Assembly: GCA_036346405.1 (NCBI GenBank)
Contig: CM070548.1
Span: forward strand, 89,487,333 to 89,551,332
Direction of reading: 5' to 3'
DNA length: 64,000 nt
Origin: Phyllostachys edulis
Lineage: Eukaryota; Streptophyta; Magnoliopsida; Poales; Poaceae
This document shows positions 58,737 through 64,000 of the stretch, one piece after another. A program made the translations under genes and the position numbers. The notes under the pieces were generated by a model that saw only the letters and a list, made by a program, of their open reading frames with translations, did no database searches and was not told the origin of the DNA. The stretch's first letter is position 1, and the number at the start of each line of letters is the position of its first letter.

Positions 58737-59960
58737 TTAAACATAGAACTTACATGAATTGATCAATGTTCCAAGAATTTGATAAAATTTGCCCATCGAG
58801 ACATAGCTAGTCGTCACGGAACACAGTCGAGGCGACTTGACCCTGATGTAAGGACCTTTCCACTTGGGAGAAAGTTTATTGCGATTTGCTTGGTTACGAA
58901 TTTTTCGAGAACGGATCACCTCTGACAAGCCTACGAGATTGCACCTTACGACTATGGTACCTTCGCATGGCTTGTTGGTAGACTGTTGATCGTACAAGAG
59001 CTTGGTTTCGTCGTTCTTCAAGGAAATTGATATCATCGAGTCTTCGTTCATTCTGATCGTTTTCGCTAAAGCGATCGGTTTAACGAAACTAATTTTGAGT
59101 TACGGAGGAAGCATGGCTTGACCCATAAACCAAAAAGAATGGTGTTTCACCGGTCATACGGTGATGTCGTGGTTGAACGGCCCATATCTGAGCAGAGTTC
59201 TTGAGCCCAAGCTCTGACCGTTTGATTAAGCAGTGAATACTCGGCGTTTGATCCCTTGCATAATGATACCATTAGCTCGCTCAACTGCTCCATTGCTCTG
59301 CGGATGAGCAACAGAAGCAAAATGAATTTTGACACCAAGTTCATCACAGAATTCTTGGAATTGACTGCTAGAGAACTGGGCGCCATTATCTGTGATTATA
59401 CAACTGGGTACACCAAACCGTGTGATCACATTTTTCATGAGGAATCTCTTAGTGGCCTCAGCTGTTGTTTTAACAACCGGCTCGACCTCGATCCATTTTG
59501 TAAGCGTGTCAATCATGGCGAAAAAATTCAAAGCCCCGGTGCTCTTGGGAAAGGTCGAGAATGTCCGATCTCGAGGTTGCAAAAGGCCAAGAAAGAGAAT
59601 TGTTTGTAAGGCTTGTCTTGGTGATGTACTGTCTGCTATAAGCCCGACATTATGCGCGCCGTCTAAGTCCTTTTGCATCATGAAGGCGATTGGCGATAGT
59701 ATCCTTGCTGAAGGTTTTACCGAGGCCGGTGTTACAGAGGAATGATGTGCTCCCTGAGACTCCTTCATGGATTCGATCGACAACTTAATGCCATCCGTTT
59801 GAGATATGCATCTCATCAACACTCCATGAGATCCTCGTTTATACAAGATGCGTTCGATTAGAGTGTATGATTTGGCTTTTCGTGCTATCTGATCGGCATC
59901 TACATCATCTTAGGAATTATGTCATCTTGAAGATAATTGTAGATCGATGTCATCAATCTC
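58737..59960 (-). pseudogene. Integrase domain of the Tat element
   Basis: Minus strand 59846-59226: LYKRG-type start (YKRGSHGVLMRCIS), catalytic core FFAMIDTLTKWIEVEP, CIITDNGAQFSSSQFQEFCD, FASVAHPQSNGAVERAN. The D,D,E positions appear as Asp in MIDT, Asp in ITDNG and Glu in VERAN. The HHCC finger is scrambled. The C-terminal part lies at 59051-58737 in another frame (KLSPKWKGPYI). Confidence 0.88.
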
Positions 59961-59989
59961 TACCTTGATCGTGGCGATTGCCAACCATC

Positions 59990-60970
59990 AGCGACTGTGG
60001 AGCATCCATGTTCCTTTGATCGGTTTGTTCGACTGTAAAGAATCATGTATGTTCACGAAGGCTCGACCACCGGCGTGAATCGAGTTGCTCGAGAAAAACT
60101 CCAGCGGGGACGGTTGACCTCGTGGAGGCCATCCGTGCCAAGCTGATCGCCGAAAGTTTTCCTTTCTAGGAATATGTTGGATCTGAAAACCGAAGAAGTG
60201 CTTTTCGAGTTTAGTACTTCCGCCAGATAAGATGACATCTTGGTACTTGAGCATTGATACTCTTTCCCTACTTGATTCGCTACTAGTTGAGAATCGTCTT
60301 TCACTAATGTCTGCGAATCCCGAGTGAGCGAAGTTGCTCGAGTCTGCCGATAAACCTTCATATTACGCCACATTATTTGTGGTAGGAAAATTTAGCGGAT
60401 GGCGTGCGATGTGTTCACCAATAGGGGATATCGGGATCCTCCGGCCCGACCCTTTTAACATCAAGGAACCGAGTCAAAATATATTGTCCACTCCTCGTGG
60501 TGTTCGTGCTCGGGCCCTTGGGTGGGTTCGGGGTTTGTCCATTCGGCAATGAATTACGCTATTGCACAGGACTTTATTGCTGTTCGTGAAATGAAATGGA
60601 GGTCAAACGCCCTAGCTCAAGCGCCCATTTGCTATTAAATCCGATGATTCCTGTTTCCAAGGACTTGACCAAGGGATATCCGGTTAATGCGACCACTCTG
60701 TGAGCTGAAAGTAGTACCTTAGCTTCCTTGAAGACAAAAGGAGACCATAGAGCAACTTTTGTACTGTGGGTATCTTTCCTTTGGTCCATGTAAGACTTAA
60801 ACTTACATAATAAAGCTGGTGGATTGGATGTTATCCCTTTCTCTGACAAGTACACGTTCTTGTTTGTGGTGTTCTTTGCCACGTACATTATGATGTTTCA
60901 CTCGGTCTCGGAGAGACTAAAACCGGGGCACTTGTAAGGTACTTTTTAAGTTTTTTAAAAGCATCGTTTG
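59990..60970 (-). pseudogene. RNase H region of the Tat element
   Basis: Minus strand 60888-60574 carries LLSAHRVVALTGYPLVKSLE and KWALELGRLTSISFH. 60373-60053 carries shifted pieces of the RNase H, with the downstream connection reading LIKYQDVILSGG and IQHIPRKENFRRS. Multiple frameshifts. Confidence 0.75.
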
Positions 60971-60980
60971 CCTCTCTAGT

Positions 60981-61720
60981 TCACTCGAAACTCCCATGTT
61001 TCAGAAGAAGTTTAAAGAAAGGTAACCCTTTTTCCCCTAACCTTGCTATGAAATGACTTAGCGCTGCCATCTGACCGATTAGTTTTGGACTTCCTTCTTC
61101 GTGGTCGGAGGATGCATCGGCGATGGTTGCTATCTTTCTTGGGTTTGCTTCAATACCTCTAGCGAGACTAGAAAATTGAGCAATTTTCGTGAAACTCGAA
61201 CACACACTTTTTCGGATTCAACTTGAGGTTATGCCTTCTCAAGTTGTTGAAAGTTCTTGTAAGTCGAGATGTGATTGCTAGCGTTGGTGGTCTTTACGAC
61301 CAGATCGTCAACGTAAGCTTCTAGATTCCGACCTATTTGTGGACTAAATGTTTTTTGCATCAACCTTTGAAAAGTTGCTCCAGCGTTTTTTAGACCAAAT
61401 AGCATCTTAACATAACAATAAGTGCCATATGGAGTGATGAAGGAAGTTTTCTCCTCGTCCTCTTTACACATACTAATCTAGTGGTACCCTGAGTATGCAT
61501 CTAGAAAACTTAGTAATTCGCACCCAAAGGTAGAATCTACTAGTTGATCAATGCGTGGAAGGGGAAAGTCATCATTCGGACAAGCTTTATTAAGATCTGT
61601 AAAGTCGATACACATTCGCCATTTCCCATTATTCTTCCTAACCATTACAGGGTTGGTGAGCCACTGAAGGTGGTTGACTTCACGGATGAATCCAGCCTTG
61701 AGAAGCTTATCAATTTATTT
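60981..61720 (-). pseudogene. Reverse transcriptase domain of the Tat element
   Basis: Minus strand: FLDAYSGYH*IS (Gln codon to stop, about 61485), TSFITPYGTYCYVKMLFGLK, NAGATFQRLMQKTFS, and the catalytic AYVDDLVVKT (about 61310-61290). 61205-60981 continues with thumb/connection residues (IEANPRKIATIADASS, QMAALSHFIARLGEKGLPFF). It is broken at 61205-61229. Confidence 0.88.
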
Positions 61721-61979
61721 GGATTGCCTCCTTCGATCAGTGCAAAACACCGTAACCACCTTGATCGGTTTCTTATCGGTGGAGAGCTAGCTTTGTGCTC
61801 GATCACCTCCGGGGACTCGGGCATATCGGACTTTGCCGGCGAATCGTCTGATTTCCTCGGATGAAGGAGACGAGCAACTCTTCCTATTTAGGATCGAGTC
61901 TTGCTCCGACCAGAACCTTGAGAGTAGGTGAGCCAATATTTTCTGGCCCAGGTAGTGACTTGGCGCTGTCCGGAGAAGC

Positions 61980-62480
61980 GCCCTTGTCGAGTCATACCTC
62001 TTTTGGCTGGTCGGAATGTTTGCGTGTCACCTTCGGTCTCGAATGCTTGGCCTGCATGGTAGATGGATTAGCCTCTCTGGTCGAATGTTCATCGACCAGT
62101 TCAAAGGATTTTCGGTCATATGCATAAGCCATTTTTCGATCTCCCCGAATAGTAATGACTCCCTTTGGCCCCGGCATTTTCAAACTTTGATAACCGTAAT
62201 GCGTGGCTATCAAGAACTTTGCTAATGCGGTCGACCAAAATTCCATTGTATCTTGATTCAAAGTTTACCACATCAAACGAAATTTTTCCGTTCGAAAGTT
62301 ATCGAGCCTTCGAATGTAACGGTGAAACTTGCCCTATCGGTTTAGCGGTGGAGCAGGAACTATACCATGAAAAGCATATTTCCTTGGTTTCACCTTTGAC
62401 AAGGGACTGCATTTCTTCTAAAGCTCATAAATAATATATTCAAGAACTACCTCCATCTACTAAGACTCGATTAATCCTAC
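61980..62480 (-). pseudogene. Protease and protease-RT linker of the Tat element
   Basis: The aspartic protease motif INRVLVDGGSS lies at about 62475-62440 on the minus strand, followed by a stop where Leu is usual. 62261-61992 (LAKFLIATHYGYQSLKMPGP KGVITIRGDRK) matches the linker region after protease in RIRE2-like elements. Confidence 0.75.
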
Positions 62481-62890
62481 AATTATTAATGGTTGGTTCA
62501 ACAACAATAGGGAACCTACAGTCGATTTGAAGGAATGGGGTAGTCGTCTTTCTTTGGAGAAATTACGATGTCGACCACTTGATTGTTTGATAATGGTTGG
62601 AGATTCGACGAGGTTGACCTCCGCTCCATGGCCTTGAGATAGCGTTTGGATTAGTATGAAGAAGATCCTCCAAAAATCATGTTGACTGTGTGTTGGGGAT
62701 CCTAATACTCCATCTCTTCGTCGCCATCCTTGTCCTTTTTGGAGCTCGTTTCTCTGAGTTCTTGTATTGCAGGAAATGGTCCTTCACCTGCATAATAATC
62801 CTCCAGTTTCTTTTGCCAAACTCGGCAGTGCGCGAGATCATGCCACTTTCTTTGGTGAAGTGGACATCACTTCTTCTTTTGGAATCCTCG

Positions 62891-64000
62891 TCAGACTTTC
62901 GTCTTGCCCCGACCGGTGTAGTCCTTCTTACCCTTCATGAATTTATCAGGAATGGCTAGGACCTCCTTGTCGTCGGGCCTGTGGTTCTTTTTCTTTTTGA
63001 GAGACTTCTTATTCTTTTTCTCTGGTTTGTCCAGGCCGAGCTGAGAAATCTTGTCTTTCCGATCAATGGCTTCGCACCACTCGATTGCTTCGCTAGCGGT
63101 GGCATACTTGTCGGCCATGTCAAAAATCTCAACAGTTGTTCTTGGAGGGTTCATTGCTATGTCCTCCGTAAACCGCCGATTTCTCAGACATGTTTTGAAA
63201 GCCTGAATAACAGATGACTCTGCGACCTCGGGTATAGAATTACGAACCTGGCTGAACCTCTTGATGTATTGACGTAAAGTCTCATCAGAGCCCTGCCGGA
63301 TTCGGTGGAGATCATCCTCCTTCCCAGGGCGGTTGTACGTACCCTGGAAATTTGCAATTAGAAGGTCGCAGAGTTTCTCCCAAGTATAGATCGATCCGAC
63401 CAGTTGGTTCAACAACCACGACCGGGCAGACCCATCGAGCACGGTGGGTAGATAGTTTGCCATCACATTTTCATCGCCTCCGGCAGCTCTGATGGCGGTG
63501 GTATAGATTGAGAGAAATTCCAATGGATTTTGAGTTCCATTAAACTTGTCCAAATTGGCCGGTCGGAACCGGTTAGGCCAACGCACAGCTTGGAGCCCTC
63601 AGAGAAGACTCGGCAACCTATGATTGATTCATGGCGCCTTCTCAGGGAGGTGCGGATTATGTCGATCGGAGACCGGTTCCTAAGATTAAACGCTGGAACT
63701 CCGTGTCTTGCGATCCGATCGTGAACATTGGTATGATGCCTTGACCGTCTACTTGATTCAGACGATGCGGAGATCGTCGAGTCAGCGATGGTTCTTCTCG
63801 GCGTGATGGGGAGTGGCTTCCTGAAATAACCTTCTCCCCTCGTGACTCCTTAGTCGGAATCGTCGAGGAGGCCTTGGTATCGATTGTTCCCGAGCATGAC
63901 CATGATGTCCCCTGTTGAGGGAGGAACGTTGGGATGAAGTCATAGTTTGACTCCTGAAACCCTTTGTTCGATGCGCTTCCGTCTTGTTGCATAGTGCATT
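62891..64000 (-). pseudogene. gag of the Tat element, running off the right edge
   Basis: The minus strand frame 63586-62891 (231 codons) carries the retrotransposon gag core: FNGTQNPLEFLSIYTTAIRA, MANYLPTVLDGSARSWL, NFQGTYNRPGKEDDLHRIRQ, LRQYIKRFSQVRNSIPEV and VEIFDMADKYATASEA, then a Lys-rich tail. The upstream frame 63992-63657 is the less conserved N-terminal gag. A frame break lies between them near 63590-63660. Confidence 0.88.

Overview
This window is nuclear DNA from a flowering plant, almost certainly a grass. It has spliced genes with GT-AG introns and grass-type CACTA, Tourist, Stowaway, Pack-MULE and Helitron elements, plus a Tat/Retand-lineage Ty3/gypsy retrotransposon. I see no prokaryotic operon, CRISPR array, rRNA or tRNA. 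Species cannot be fixed from sequence alone. Only two genes look intact: a zinc-finger DEDDh exonuclease-like gene (41615-43598, +, seven exons) and a membrane-anchored P-loop GTPase-like gene (44142-47759, -, two exons). They converge tail to tail. Nearly everything else is transposable elements nested in one another, many with target-site duplications (TSDs) that can be read exactly.

Layout. 1-10260: an LTR fragment (1-1950, +), a broken and rearranged CIPK protein kinase copy (about 3121-5650) lying between two copies of an unidentified repeat, then a second LTR of the same family in reverse (about 6285-10026). 10261-27319: one 17-kb Mutator-like element (MULE) with matching terminal inverted repeats and a perfect 9-bp TSD (AAACTTCAA). 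It carries, both on the minus strand, a decayed MuDR-type transposase (DNA-binding domain, catalytic region, SWIM finger, zinc knuckle) and a decayed plant mobile domain (PMD) gene. Palindromic CGCCCAAC(N)GTTGGGCG repeats sit at both ends and again between the two genes. At least two solo LTRs (11401-15149 and 24278-26822) are nested in it.

27329-36352: AT-rich DNA holding a 3.6-kb CACTA element (TSD TTA) with a long internal inverted repeat, two Stowaway MITEs and a 5'-truncated LINE. A paralogous copy of the CACTA insertion site, without the element, lies at about 35890-35930. 36353-41375: a Helitron (minus) carrying two tandem sets of exons captured from a GT14/DUF266 glycosyltransferase gene. 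Its 5' end lies about 150 bp upstream of the TATA box of the exonuclease-like gene.

41376-47759: the two host genes. The single intron of the P-loop gene holds a 1.26-kb Pack-MULE-like element. 47760-53765: a 187-bp mini-Helitron, a non-autonomous hAT, and a second hAT carrying the N-terminal half of a TTF/ZMYM1-type transposase that is itself split by a 1.46-kb CACTA (TSD GGT). 53766-64000: a degenerate Tat-lineage retrotransposon on the minus strand (3' LTR, integrase, RNase H, RT, protease, gag, running off the right edge) with an antisense extra ORF on the plus strand between pol and the 3' LTR.

No single new pathway is encoded. The most interesting structures are the two-gene MULE with its internal terminus-like repeat block, the Helitron that captured and duplicated GT14 exons, and the plant exonuclease-fold gene lacking key catalytic residues.
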